From contig NW_024468909.1 in the NCBI RefSeq assembly GCF_011745365.1, positions 2,976,001-3,040,000 on the forward strand: DNA of 64,000 nt, read 5' to 3'. The DNA is from Cryphonectria parasitica EP155. Taxonomy: Eukaryota > Ascomycota > Sordariomycetes > Diaporthales > Cryphonectriaceae. The notes under the pieces were generated by a model. That model saw only the letters and a program-made list of their open reading frames with translations, searched no databases and had not been told where the DNA came from. Of this stretch, positions 21,963 to 32,537 are shown piece by piece; within the stretch, counting starts at the first letter, position 1; every line of letters starts with the position of its first letter. Both the position numbers and the translations under genes were made by a program.

Positions 21963-23472
21963 GACCACGAGCCGCGCGACCTCATTTGGAGGGGAGGCCT
22001 TCTGCGGCAAGACTCCACCTGGTGGGGCACGCTCAGTGCAACCAGCTACTTTTGAAACTAACATGTCTTGATGCACGATGACTGCAGGTGACGAGGGAGG
22101 GGTGGGTGGCAGGAGGACCGGGGATTGGTTGGTTTCCCGGTAGGTTTGGGGGGAAATCAAGGGCGTATTGCATCGAACTACCACTAGCAGTAGTGATACT
22201 AGTATGATCGAAGCTGAAGCTGAAGCCTGTTTTCCATAGCAACGAGAGAGCAAAAGCAAGGAATTACTGCATGACTTTGGGGGTTGGCTTTTTGAGGAGG
22301 GCGGGGAAGGATGTTTGTGGCGGCGGCCGCCTTGGAGGAAGAGGGAAGAGACGGGCTTTTTGCGGCCGGATGACGGATACTGCCACAGATTTTACTTCCT
22401 AGTTCCTTTCAAAACCCGAATCCACCTCTCATTTTCCCCCGGTAGCCTGACTTTCCCTCTCTCTACTCTCTCAAGATGTGTCGTTTTTTTTTCCCTTTTG
22501 TCTCTTTTCAGATTTGCGAGTCTCTTCTGTGATATGTACTGTGTGATCTGTAGTATGACAAAATTGTCGAGTATGCTCACTGCCATACTACGCCACTACT
22601 GTAGTATGAGGTGCATGATTCTAGGATCTTTTCCAGTCCTGGGTAAAAAGCCTCCATCGATATGCACGTCAATCCAAGGCGGCGAAAGCGGAGGCGATCA
22701 TCTGCCAGATTTCTCTCTTGTGTGTCTTGAGAGCGCATCAAACCAAAAATCCTTGCTCCACAGTAGCACTGCAGTAGTTTGAAAAAGGACCGCCCCTCAT
22801 CCCGGTAGATGGGCGATCTCGCGAAACTTGGTCGCAACAGCAAGAAAAAAGCAAACAAATGCCATGGTACTATGGTAACTTTACTAGCGTAGTGTACTAC
22901 TGTATGGCTACTGTATGATACAGTAGTAGTAGAACGCGTCGAACAAGGTGGCTGCCGCTGTTGTTGTATTGTTTAGTACAGTGGGGCTGGTCTTGGGAGA
23001 GAGGGGCAGTGGGAAAGGGGACGGGCACAACTTGGACAGCCTTCTGAAGCATGCCTGCAGCAGTTTTTGGGTGGCTGGTGGCTGGGACCTAAATTTGGGT
23101 CGCACTCCCGCGCCGCCGTGACTTCCCACCCACACCCCCCCCCCTGGTTGTCGAGGTGACCACTGAGAGGCGCCAAAACAACATCGAAGGTCGGCGAGAA
23201 GAACATCCACAAGCTGCGCACCCCACAATTGCTGCACCAACCCCCCGCCGACCGACAAGGGGGGAAACAAAAAGCCTCCACAAAAATTTGTACATACAGT
23301 AAACCTGTCCCAGAAACTGGGCTCGTCTTTGAAAGGAGCCTTGTCTTTCGATCTCGCCTGAATTACTTTCTCCATTCTGCCTCAACACCATCTTCTTTTT
23401 TCCTCGTGCGATGCATTGTCGCTATCGCAATCGTCTTCTCGCTTCGACTCGTCACGGTCCTGCAGAGGTATA

Positions 23473-23494
23473 GAGAGAGAGAGAGAGAGAGAGA
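23473..23494. repeat. (GA)11 microsatellite
   Basis: Eleven perfect GA units in the upstream region of ASE1. Confidence 0.95.
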
Positions 23495-24286
23495 TACACA
23501 CACAAGAGAGAAGTAGCGGGCGGCCCTTGTCAGGTGTCAGCTGGTCAGTGCTGTAAGACGCAGCACACAGCGTCTCGTTACAGGGGCTTTAAGGACAAAC
23601 AATACAAGGCTATAACGCGCGCTGGGGAAGGGGAGGAAGGTCAGGGTCACTTTCTTCAACCAATCTTTGGCCTGCCTTCTTTTTGGTTTCGCATCCTACA
23701 CGCGCAATCCCTCACCGCGCTGTCATTGCACGACTCTTTTTCCTTCCTTGCGCGCTCAGGCTGTCAACATCTCTTTTTTCCCCGGGCCTTTTCTTCTTTC
23801 TTTCTTCCTTTTCTTCCCTCCCTCTCGTTTCCTCCCTTTTACACCTACTATCGTAGGACAGGATCCAGACACTCTGTTTGGGGTTCGACGCAGCGGAGAA
23901 GAAAGGCCCAGCCCGATTTCGAGCTTAGAGAGCGGGCCAATTGACCTGAAGCAAAGATCGTGATCCCAGGTCCAGATCCAGCCCACCTGAATTAAACCAA
24001 GGCAACGACAAGCTTGCAGACCAACCCCCAACCCTCCTTCTCCCCCCCTCTCTTTTTCCTACTACTGCCAACCCAGCCCAGCAGAGAAAGAGAAGAGAGA
24101 TTGGCCCACTTAGGAGGCCTTCACTCAGTCACTCACTCACTCACTCACCCGCCCATTCACTCGCTTGAGGGGAAACGACTTTGATCCCGCCCAACCCACC
24201 CTTTTCACTCTTTATTTCCCAAAAGGAACCACACACGCACAAACACACACGCACACACATACACACGTGTCCAACGTCTAGAGACC

Positions 24287-27122
24287 ATGGCGCGCCCGTC
24301 TGCTAGCAACAAGCCGGCCGCCATGGACACGGGCTACCTGTCACAGCAGGTCAACACCATCATTGGCCAGCTGCACGGCCTGTTCGACGACATTGGCGTG
24401 CCCAGCCACGAGCGGGAATCGAGAGAAGCAGAGGTATGTATACTAAGTACACACACGCACGAAGACGCACACTCAAGAAGCACTTGTCTTTCACGTTCCC
24501 GCCAATAAAGAAATCCAATCCGCCCCTTCCTTCCTCTCTCTCTCTCCTCTATTCAGTCACACAGATCTACGGAGATCAAGATCGATTACCTTACGTCCTG
24601 AATATGAAAATTCTCCGAACCAAGGGGATTGCACGCCGCACAATGACGTGGGTCGACAAAGAGGCTAACCACCGTATCCACATGTGTAGCTCTTTGAGGC
24701 CCTCTCTGAGGCCCTGAACAGCCAAGTGCGCCGGGTCACGACCGAGAAGAAGGACCTAGTCGCCGAGGCCCAGGAGATCATCACCACCATCCGCCAGATG
24801 CAGGCCTCGCTAGAGGATCCCAACTCGCGCCGCAGCTATCGGGACGAGGATGACGGCCTGCAGGTCTCCTACCCGCTGAATAGATGCATTCAGGGCCTGA
24901 AGGAGAAGCATGCGCAGGTCGCCAGGGCCCACAGGGAGCGCTTCGAGCAGGTCCAGAGTAGGTTTCTCCTCTTCACCGCTTCCCCAAACCCCCCCCCCCC
25001 CCCTCTTTTCAACCCTCCTTGGGTGCCTCATCTCGTCAGACTCGCAGATTGGGCCAGGTGAAGCTGACCTTGGACCACAGAACTTGTCCAGGCGCTCGAG
25101 TCGTACTCGTCTCATCTCGAGCCCGGCTTCGTCAGGATAGAGCTCCCTCCTGTCGGGCCAGACCAGACCATCCCGCCCAACTTCGATATCTCTCCTCGGT
25201 ACGTCGACAGTGTGGACCAGGAGTTCACCCGCGTCTACGAAGAGTATGAGCGCCGCATCGAGACGGTCAGGTCGCTCTGTGAGACCATCATCCAGCTGTG
25301 GGCAGAACTCGGCACCCCGCAGGTGCAGACCGACGCCGCCATCGTCAAGAACTACCGTGACACCCCAGAACAGCTCGGCCTCCACGAAGAGGACATTGCC
25401 CGCCTCCGCGCCAGGCGGGACAAGCTAGAGAACGAGAAGAAGAGCAGGGAGAAGCGCCTGCGCGACCTCAAGGATGCTGTCGAGGCCCTCTGGGAGAAGC
25501 TCGGTGTGGAGGAGCAGGATCGTAAGGCGTTCCTGAACGCCAACCGTGGCTGCGGTATCCGACAGATTAACGAGTTTGACGACGAGCTAGCGCGGCTCAA
25601 CGAGCTCAAGCGCCAGAACCTGCACCTGTTTGTCGAGGACGCGCGCTGCAAGCTCCAGGAGCTGTGGGATGCACTGTACTTTTCCGAGGACGAGATGCTC
25701 GAGTTCACGCCTGCCTTCTCTGATGTACACAGCGACGCCCTCCTCGAGGCCCATGAGCAGGAGATCGAGAGGCTCGAGACGCTGAGGGAGCAGCGCGCCC
25801 CGACCCTGGCCCTGGTCGACAGACACCGCACATTGATCGCCGAGCGGGACGAGCTGGCGGCTTCCAGCCAGGACGCCTCGCGGCTGCTGGGCAAGGGGCA
25901 GAAGGGTGAGAAGCGTGATCCCGGCAAACTGCTGCGAGAGGAGAAGATGAGGAAGAGGATCGCGAAGGAGCTGCCCAAGGTGACGGCGGAGCTGCGGAAA
26001 GGCCTGGAGCAGTGGGAAGAGGAGTGGGGCCGGCCGTTCTTTGTGCACGGCGAGAGGTACCTGGACACCATCGAGGAACAGGACAGACCTTCTGCTGCCC
26101 CTGCACCTCGATCACGGACGCCCGCTAACACGTCGATGCCCTCGAGGCCGAGCACGGCGCCAAGGTCGGCACCGCCGGTCAGCCGCTCCAACAGCGTTGT
26201 CAGCACCACCAGATCCCAGGCGCCCAGCCGCGCTGGCGCAAAAACCCCCACCTCTGCCACTTTTAACTCTCTCCCAACCAAGCGGGGCCAGCCTCCACAG
26301 ATGGTCATCACGCCGAGGGGCAGCCCGACCAAGGGCAGCCCGCTCAAGACAACCAGCCCGTCCAAAATACCGGCCCGCGCCCCGCTCTCCAACCTGAAAC
26401 ACGTCAACGAAGCAAGCAGCAGGCTCGGTCAAGAGCTGGAGAAGCCTAACCCTCTGCAACGTGGTACCGTGCCACTGATGCGCGCCCCACCGCCCAAGAT
26501 GCGAGACCTGCACTCAGTGCCAGAGCTGGACGCGCCGGCCAGCCATTACCGCTACACGGATCTAGGATCGAGCCCCATCCGCCAGACCAGCCCTGAGGAT
26601 GTCTACGACGACCGGCCTCAGCAGCACAGCGGCGAGTACGAGCGTCCTACGCACCACCACAGCGCCGAGTACGAGCGGCCCAGCTCACACCATGACTTCC
26701 GCGACTACCCGGGCAGGGGCTCGCTCCGCTACGACGATGATGACAGCCCACGGCAGCACCAGCGATTCGCACAGTCCTTTGCACAAGCACATCGTGGCGC
26801 CCCGCAGATCCGCCAGATCTCGAACGGATCTACCAACTCAAACGAGACGGTCATCACGGGATCGGAGAACTGGGAGACGTACGACGACGCCTCGGAACCA
26901 GAGGAAGACGCCGGAGAGGTGTATTTTGCCAAGATCCGCCAGTCGAGATCCGGGCCCAGCTATGTCCCGAGCGAGGCGTACTCGCACTTCAGCTCAGGCA
27001 GCCAGCAGGGCAAGAGGCTGCGCGGCATCCCACCCGCCCAGCAGCCGCAGGTGATGGTCGACGAGGATGGAAACCGCATCTTCTCGGGCAGCGAGTGGAC
27101 GGACGAGGATGCTGGCTATTAG
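24287..27122 (+). CDS. ASE1: Microtubule-bundling protein ASE1 (MAP65/PRC1 family)
   Basis: Three exons, 24287-24433, 24690-24957 and 25081-27122, give 818 aa in frame. Ase1/PRC1/MAP65 proteins dimerise and crosslink antiparallel microtubules in the spindle midzone during anaphase and in interphase bundles. The first 500 residues are almost all charged alpha helix: an N-terminal dimerisation rod (TGYLSQQVNTIIGQLHGLFDDIG) and then the spectrin-like microtubule-binding region, with the family hallmarks VRSLCETIIQLWAELGTP and DLKDAVEALWEKLGVEEQDRKAFLN, and VEDARCKLQELWDALYFSEDEMLEF. The last 300 residues are disordered, rich in Ser, Pro and Arg with many SP/TP sites, as expected for a CDK1-regulated tail. 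Intron 2 contains a long C run (near 24989-25002). The family call is firm; the symbol is by homology. Confidence 0.93.
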
Positions 27123-28716
27123 GGGGCAAAAAGGGTCCGCCGATCACGTTCATGATGATGATGACGCCCTCCCTTGCCGCGGTCTAATTACCTTGTCTTG
27201 CATGGATATGATATGGTGGTTTTTTTTTCTTTTCTTCTTTCTTCGTCCTTCGATTCTCATATCTGTCTGGCTGGCTGGGCTGGTGGTGGGTTTTTGGTTC
27301 CGCCTATAAATCGTCCACGGGTGGATAAGGTCTGGCTCGGCCGACCATTGCATTTGAAGTCTCTGACTCGTCACATTTCGGGCCCGCCGCTATTCCTTGC
27401 TACGGGCAGTTGTGAAGACGGAAGGCCCGCGATGGTCCAGAGTGGAGAGAGTATGTGAGATATCATTCCCATGGTTATCACGAACAGGTCGTGATATAGA
27501 CAGAGAGACACACACAAGAGAGAGATACACAATGGAGCGGGGATGGGACGCAGGAGCCAAGGAAATCTGGGGGCTGCATCTTTCTTCCTTTGGAGTCGGG
27601 GAACAAGCGCACTGGCGTTTTTCAAGGATTTGATTGTTTTTCTCTTTCATTTCTTCATCGCACATTCTCAAGCCTTTGTGTGTTCTTTCGGACTCTGCAG
27701 ATGGACGGACTGTTCGAAGGTCTGACTTGTTGTTTGATGATGATGGCCGGCTGCACCACAAACACAGCAGTAAAGCTGTGCGCCAAGGGAAAAGCAAGGT
27801 CATGATCAGATGATGATGATGATGACGACTGATTGAGTGTATGTTTATGGCTGTCGCTTGTACTTTGAAAATACACAGCATCGGTAATCCTGGATGACTA
27901 TGTGCGCATGCCTTTAGTTTCACACGTCGAGAAGTGAGTGAGTGACGTTGATTGTTGTATGTTCCGAGTCAAATGCAACTGTCAGTTGGTCTAGCGGGCC
28001 GTTTGCGGCTCTTCTGGCTCAGGCTACACCTGGTTCTGGGAGGTGGGGGGGGGCGGGGCTTGTGCAACATGCTACAACAGTAGCGCTAGAAAGCTGCAAA
28101 GTGGCCAAAGGCGGCAGACAGGGTTGCATTCAGCAAACGCGGAGACTTTTCGTTAGGGCTGTTCCCAGCCCTGTCAGGCGCTGTTGCAGGTGGATCAGGT
28201 CTGTCCAGGTGGTCTCATGCGGTGCGCCCCCAAGCTCGTCCCCTTAGTGCTGGGGGTGGCTGCGTACAGGGGGGTTGGGGGACGCGAGGGGCAGATGGAC
28301 ACTATTACATCACCTACTTACGGCACACCAAGAGGAGGTATGTGTACTGTACCTGACTTGCTACCCTTGACCCCTTTTATTCTCTCCAATGATGATTCAC
28401 AAAGCGTCCGGTGCTTCCATCCACGACTGAGACCTGTGTTGACCTGATTTGTTTTGATTCTTGTACTTCTGCTTTTGTCTTGGTCATTTTTGATTTGTTC
28501 TCTCTTCGTTGTTTGCACCACACACGAACATTGCGAGCGGAGCATTTGACAACAGAGGTCATCCATTTTTTAAACGACGGACGGCCAGGAAGAGGCTCGT
28601 GACCCTTCTACAACCCACCCCCCTCCCCCATTTTAAATTCACCTCTGGCTCTTTCTCTCTCTTCTACTCGACGACCGACCGACCCGAGACCCAGCCCTAC
28701 ATCCAGATCCAGTCTC
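27123..28716. other. Spacer between ASE1 and the EH-domain gene
   Basis: About 1.6 kb with no supported gene. The early part is T- and GA-rich, probably the ASE1 3' UTR. A G run lies near 28044-28050. The last 200 bp are pyrimidine-rich and lead into the upstream open frame of the next gene. Confidence 0.5.
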
Positions 28717-28947
28717 ATGCACAGGCCCTCGTCGAATCCTCCGTCTCGCCATGACGACGTGTCGACAGCTGCAGTAAACTCGGCTTTTCTCTCCAATGCA
28801 ATGCATCTACCTCCTTCCGAACCACCTTTCGATGTCCTTCCTAGCATCCACTCGTTTCCCTTGACCTTATCGAAACTGCTTCCTCCGCCTTCTCCTCCTT
28901 CCTCTTCTTCGCTCTCCCCAGCGGAAGACAGCGACAACGGGCCATGA
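28717..28947 (+). promoter_or_regulatory. Upstream open reading frame overlapping the IRS4-like start
   Basis: A 76-codon open frame starts with ATG at 28717 and ends with TGA at 28945-28947, overlapping the ATG of the EH-domain gene as ATGA. Its product is rich in Ser and Pro and has no known likeness. If the mRNA starts upstream of 28717, ribosomes would meet this frame first, so it could restrain translation or act by reinitiation. It could also be an upstream exon joined by an intron I have not resolved. Confidence 0.4.
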
Positions 28948-31361
28948 ATGCCCTCACCTCCTCCTCGTCTTCCTCTTCCTCCTCTCCACATACGAACCGC
29001 CCATACTTGCACCCTACCGATGCCAGCAGCGATGAGCAAGGGGGTGGCGGTGGTGGTGGCGGCCCTCACCACAGGTTGACACCCCAGGAGGCAGCGGTGA
29101 GAGGTGCGTCACTGGCTTTCCAGAAACAGAGGGATCAGGCGGACGGCGGCGGCATACAGAGACACGCCACAGGCAACAGCAGCGTTGGCGGTGGTGGGCG
29201 GATCAGCCGGCAGACCACGGGCGGGAGCTCATATGCAGGCGATGCGGCGTTGGAGAGGGAAAGAGAGAGGGAGCGACAGGCGCTATTCCTCAGTCCCTCC
29301 TCGGCGGCGTCAGCAGGAGATTCGGATAGGGGCAGTGGCGGCGGCGGTCATCTGGGCCTGTCCCCTGCTTCAGCGGCCAACAAGACGGCAACGGTCCGAA
29401 AGAGTGCGAGCTTCATTGCGGCAACGCTGGCAGCTAGCCGGAGCGCTAGTCCCGCCTACGGTACGACAGTGGCGGCGGAGGGCGGCGGTGGCGCTGGAGG
29501 TATGGCCGCGGCGAGGAGATCGCCCCTGCGAGAGCCACTGGAGGTGCAAAGGGGCTCCAGAAGTCGGAGGGGCGGCTCGGGGTCAGCATCGCCAACCAAG
29601 AGCGCGGACGATCGCACAGACACGACGTCCCTGGCACCGGCGACCTCGTTGATCTCACTGTTCGAGAACAGGGGGGAGGGGAATACAGACCCTGTGAAGA
29701 GCAGCCCGAGGAAGTCTGTCCGGGAGAGGCCGAGATCACGATCTCAGGAGCCTCCTGTGGGACTTGAAAGAAGGCTTCCGAAGGGGGACCGCGAAATCAT
29801 GTCGGAGGAGGCCAAGTCTGCGTCAGGGTCCAGGCCCAAGCCAAGTCCGAAGCCAAAGCCAAAACAGAAACCAAAGGTTCGACCGAGAGAACAGACACCC
29901 TCGCCGCCGCCGCCGCCGCCGCCGCCACAATCAGCAGCCTTGAGGAGAAGCCACACCGAGATAGTGTCACCAATACCTAGGAGACCAAAGACGAAGCCGC
30001 AATTGGAGGCGAAACTAGAGGCTGTTACACCTATCAATGATGATGGTGACGATGCGGACAAAAATACTAGGCCAAGGTCGAGGTCAAAGGCGAAGCCCAA
30101 GATCTCAAGACCTCAACCCGCAGAGCCCAGCAGCAGAGACGAGAACCGACCAACAACACCACATGTGAACAGCGAGGAGACCCAGAAGATACTGCGAGAT
30201 CCACCAGGCCGTCCAAGCCCAACCTCCCCCTCCACGCCAGTCAGGAATCGCCCACAGCCAGGTCCTCGAAAGAGCGTGGAGGTCTCGGAGCGGATGCCCC
30301 TCGGGCTAAAGAAGCAGGACGCGCCGCGACAACAACCTAGGATCCCGCACAACGATGGACAGGAGGAATCCAGGTTGCTGACTATAGAGGGCACAGCGGA
30401 CGCGAGACCGTCTACTGCCAGCTCAAGATCGTCAAACGACTCCTTTGTCTCTGCGACTTCAGAGCCTACGCGCGACGACACAGATCCACTGCGTACTACT
30501 GCTACCACTGGTGGTGGACAGCTTCTGCCTCATGCCGTCATGACGACGCTCAGTCCAAAACCGAGTCGGCCTCGATCGGCCCAGCCTTCCGCCCCTCCTG
30601 CGCCTCCCATGCGTCGAAGCGTCACAGGCTCTTCCCAGCTCACCGTGGATTCTCTGTCCAACGCCATAATGGCAGGCTCTCTCGCCTCAGCCAGGCACAC
30701 ACCAGTGTCGCTGGCTGACAGCAGCCGCACACCTCCACCGGTGCCGCCCTCCCGGCGCAAGGGCGGTGCAGGCCCACCACAGCCACCACGGCGCATGAAG
30801 CATACCCTACGGCAGCCCATATCGCTCTCGGATGACGAGGACACCCGGCGTCCGCAGCACCACAAGAGGGCGCTGAACAACAAGAAGCACGCACACCATG
30901 AGGGATCCCGGCGGCGGTGGCGCGAAGAGATTACGGAGCGCGAAAAGAAGCGGTACGAGGCCGTGTGGGCATCCAACCGCGGCTTGTTCCTCGTGCAGGC
31001 GGCCACCACCAACAACACCACCCAGCAGCAGCCCGTCCGCAATGAGAGCTACGAGGAGCTGTCGGGGTACGTGGCCAACGTGGTGGTGAGGGACATCTGG
31101 GCGCGGAGCAGGCTGCCGGCTGCCGAGCTCGCCGAGGTCTGGGACCTGGTGTACGGTCAACAGGGGCAGGCCAAGGTGCACGCGGCGCTGGACAAGAGGG
31201 AGTTTGTGGTGGGCATGTGGCTGATCGACCAGCGGCTGCGGGGCAGGAAGATCCCGCCGAGGGTGAGCGACAGCGTGTGGGACAGCGCCAAGGGGTTGAG
31301 GGTGCTGGACCCTGGCGGTGTTGGGACCCACGGCCACGGGCAGAAGGGAAAGGGGAGATGA
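28944..31361 (+). CDS. IRS4: EH-domain protein, IRS4/TAX4-like
   Basis: A single exon of 805 codons. The C-terminal 147 residues (about 659-805) form an Eps15-homology domain with the typical IRS4 flank: WREEITEREKKRYEAVWASNRGLFL, then VVVRDIWARSRLPAAELAEVWDLV and LDKREFVVGMWLIDQRLRGRKIP. The N-terminus has the short LTPQEAAVRGASLAFQKQ motif also usual in this family. Between them lie some 590 disordered residues rich in Ser, Pro, Arg and Lys, with poly-Pro runs (about 315-325) that may bind SH3 domains. In yeast Irs4 and Tax4 bind the phosphatase Inp51, lower PI(4,5)P2 and affect cell-wall signalling, autophagy and rDNA silencing. The start at 28944 is judged from the overlap with an upstream frame and is the weak point. 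Confidence 0.87.
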   Translation: MNALTSSSSSSSSSPHTNRPYLHPTDASSDEQGGGGGGGGPHHRLTPQEAAVRGASLAFQKQRDQADGGGIQRHATGNSSVGGGGRISRQTTGGSSYAGDAALERERERERQALFLSPSSAASAGDSDRGSGGGGHLGLSPASAANKTATVRKSASFIAATLAASRSASPAYGTTVAAEGGGGAGGMAAARRSPLREPLEVQRGSRSRRGGSGSASPTKSADDRTDTTSLAPATSLISLFENRGEGNTDPVKSSPRKSVRERPRSRSQEPPVGLERRLPKGDREIMSEEAKSASGSRPKPSPKPKPKQKPKVRPREQTPSPPPPPPPPQSAALRRSHTEIVSPIPRRPKTKPQLEAKLEAVTPINDDGDDADKNTRPRSRSKAKPKISRPQPAEPSSRDENRPTTPHVNSEETQKILRDPPGRPSPTSPSTPVRNRPQPGPRKSVEVSERMPLGLKKQDAPRQQPRIPHNDGQEESRLLTIEGTADARPSTASSRSSNDSFVSATSEPTRDDTDPLRTTATTGGGQLLPHAVMTTLSPKPSRPRSAQPSAPPAPPMRRSVTGSSQLTVDSLSNAIMAGSLASARHTPVSLADSSRTPPPVPPSRRKGGAGPPQPPRRMKHTLRQPISLSDDEDTRRPQHHKRALNNKKHAHHEGSRRRWREEITEREKKRYEAVWASNRGLFLVQAATTNNTTQQQPVRNESYEELSGYVANVVVRDIWARSRLPAAELAEVWDLVYGQQGQAKVHAALDKREFVVGMWLIDQRLRGRKIPPRVSDSVWDSAKGLRVLDPGGVGTHGHGQKGKGR

Positions 31362-31693
31362 AGATGATGAAGAGTGTTGGGAGGAGCAAGAAGGAGCAAG
31401 GAGAAGGAAAGGAAACGAAGAGAGAGAGAGAGAGAGAGAGGAGACAAGATGGGTCTGCTGATCCTGTATGCATTCATGCGGTTCATTGTGTGGTTCAGCA
31501 TTTTGCATAGACTGCATTTCTCTTTTGGCAGAAGTGATACCCCCCGCTTCCTATAGGCAGCCCTTTTTTGTTCTTTTTTTTTTATAGGAATTGGTGACAG
31601 TTGGCCATTCATTCCAACATTATTATCTCGATGGTCAGTCGAATATGAAGTGACACGACTTGGCTTGACTGACAAAAGCCTACATATATTATT

Positions 31694-31750
<57 letters not shown>

Positions 31751-31781
31751 TCAACCAATGCGATCCCACCCTTAGCCAGAT
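31362..31781. other. Convergent 3' spacer with microsatellites
   Basis: This 420-bp gap between the ends of the EH-domain gene and a P450 holds (AG)11 at 31419-31440, a TA run at 31694-31710 and (GT)19 right after it. No gene is seen. Confidence 0.7.
31694..31748. repeat. Compound (TA)8(GT)19 microsatellite
   Basis: A TA run at 31694-31710 passes directly into GT units at 31711-31748, just 3' of the P450 stop codon. Alternating purine-pyrimidine DNA of this length can adopt left-handed form and is often length-variable. Confidence 0.95.
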
Positions 31782-32496
31782 TTACCCCAGCTCCCTCAAC
31801 AACAGGTAACAGTTCTTGGGCTTGTGCGTGAGGCTGTCAAAGGCCTCGTAGCCCCCAAGCTTCTCTGGCACGGGCAGCAGCTCATACATGCAGACCATGA
31901 CCACGACCAGAACCCTCATTTCAAGGTACGCCAGCCTCTTCCCGAAACATCCGCGCAGGCCACCCCCGAACTGCAGCACAGGCCCAGAGTGCACATCAAA
32001 CACATCCTCCTCCTCCTCCTCTTCTTCTTCTTCCTCCTTCTCTTTCTCCTCCTTCCTTTCCCCCCTCCTTCTCCTTCTGAGCCACCTTTCGGGCTTGAAG
32101 ACGCCAATGTCCTCTGCATCCCACTGCCGCACTCTTGTTGCTCCTGGCGCCGCCGCCGCCGCCGCCACCATGTTCTCCTTGGCCTCCCGCGACGACGGCG
32201 ACCGCTGCTCTTCCGCGATGGTCTCGTTCAGCGTGTTGGGGAGGACGTAGCCGGGCCCGTTGGACATGAAATACACGTCTGTGCCCTTGGGGATGGCGTA
32301 GCCCAGCAGCTGGGTGTCGCGCGTGGCCTGCCGCACCGCCGACGCCGCCGTGCCCGCGCACCGAAAGATCTCCTCGACGACGGCGTCGAGGTAGGGGATC
32401 TGGGCCGAGGTGATGGCGTCGGCGGTGGGGACGACGGCGGCGGCGGCGGCGGCCTGGTTGGGACTGTCGCAGGAGGACGAGGAGGAGGAGGAAAAG

Positions 32497-32537
<41 letters not shown>

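Larger units (their letters stand above)
20844..24286. other. Spacer and long leader upstream of ASE1
   Basis: These 3.4 kb hold no supported gene. The first few hundred bases are T-rich and are probably the ferric reductase 3' UTR. The rest has (AC)16 and (GA)11 microsatellites, a G run at 21233-21247, many scattered GTACTGTA-like words (for example near 21875-21900, 22600 and 22880-22930), and a CT-rich, then CACACA-rich leader just before ASE1. Confidence 0.5.
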
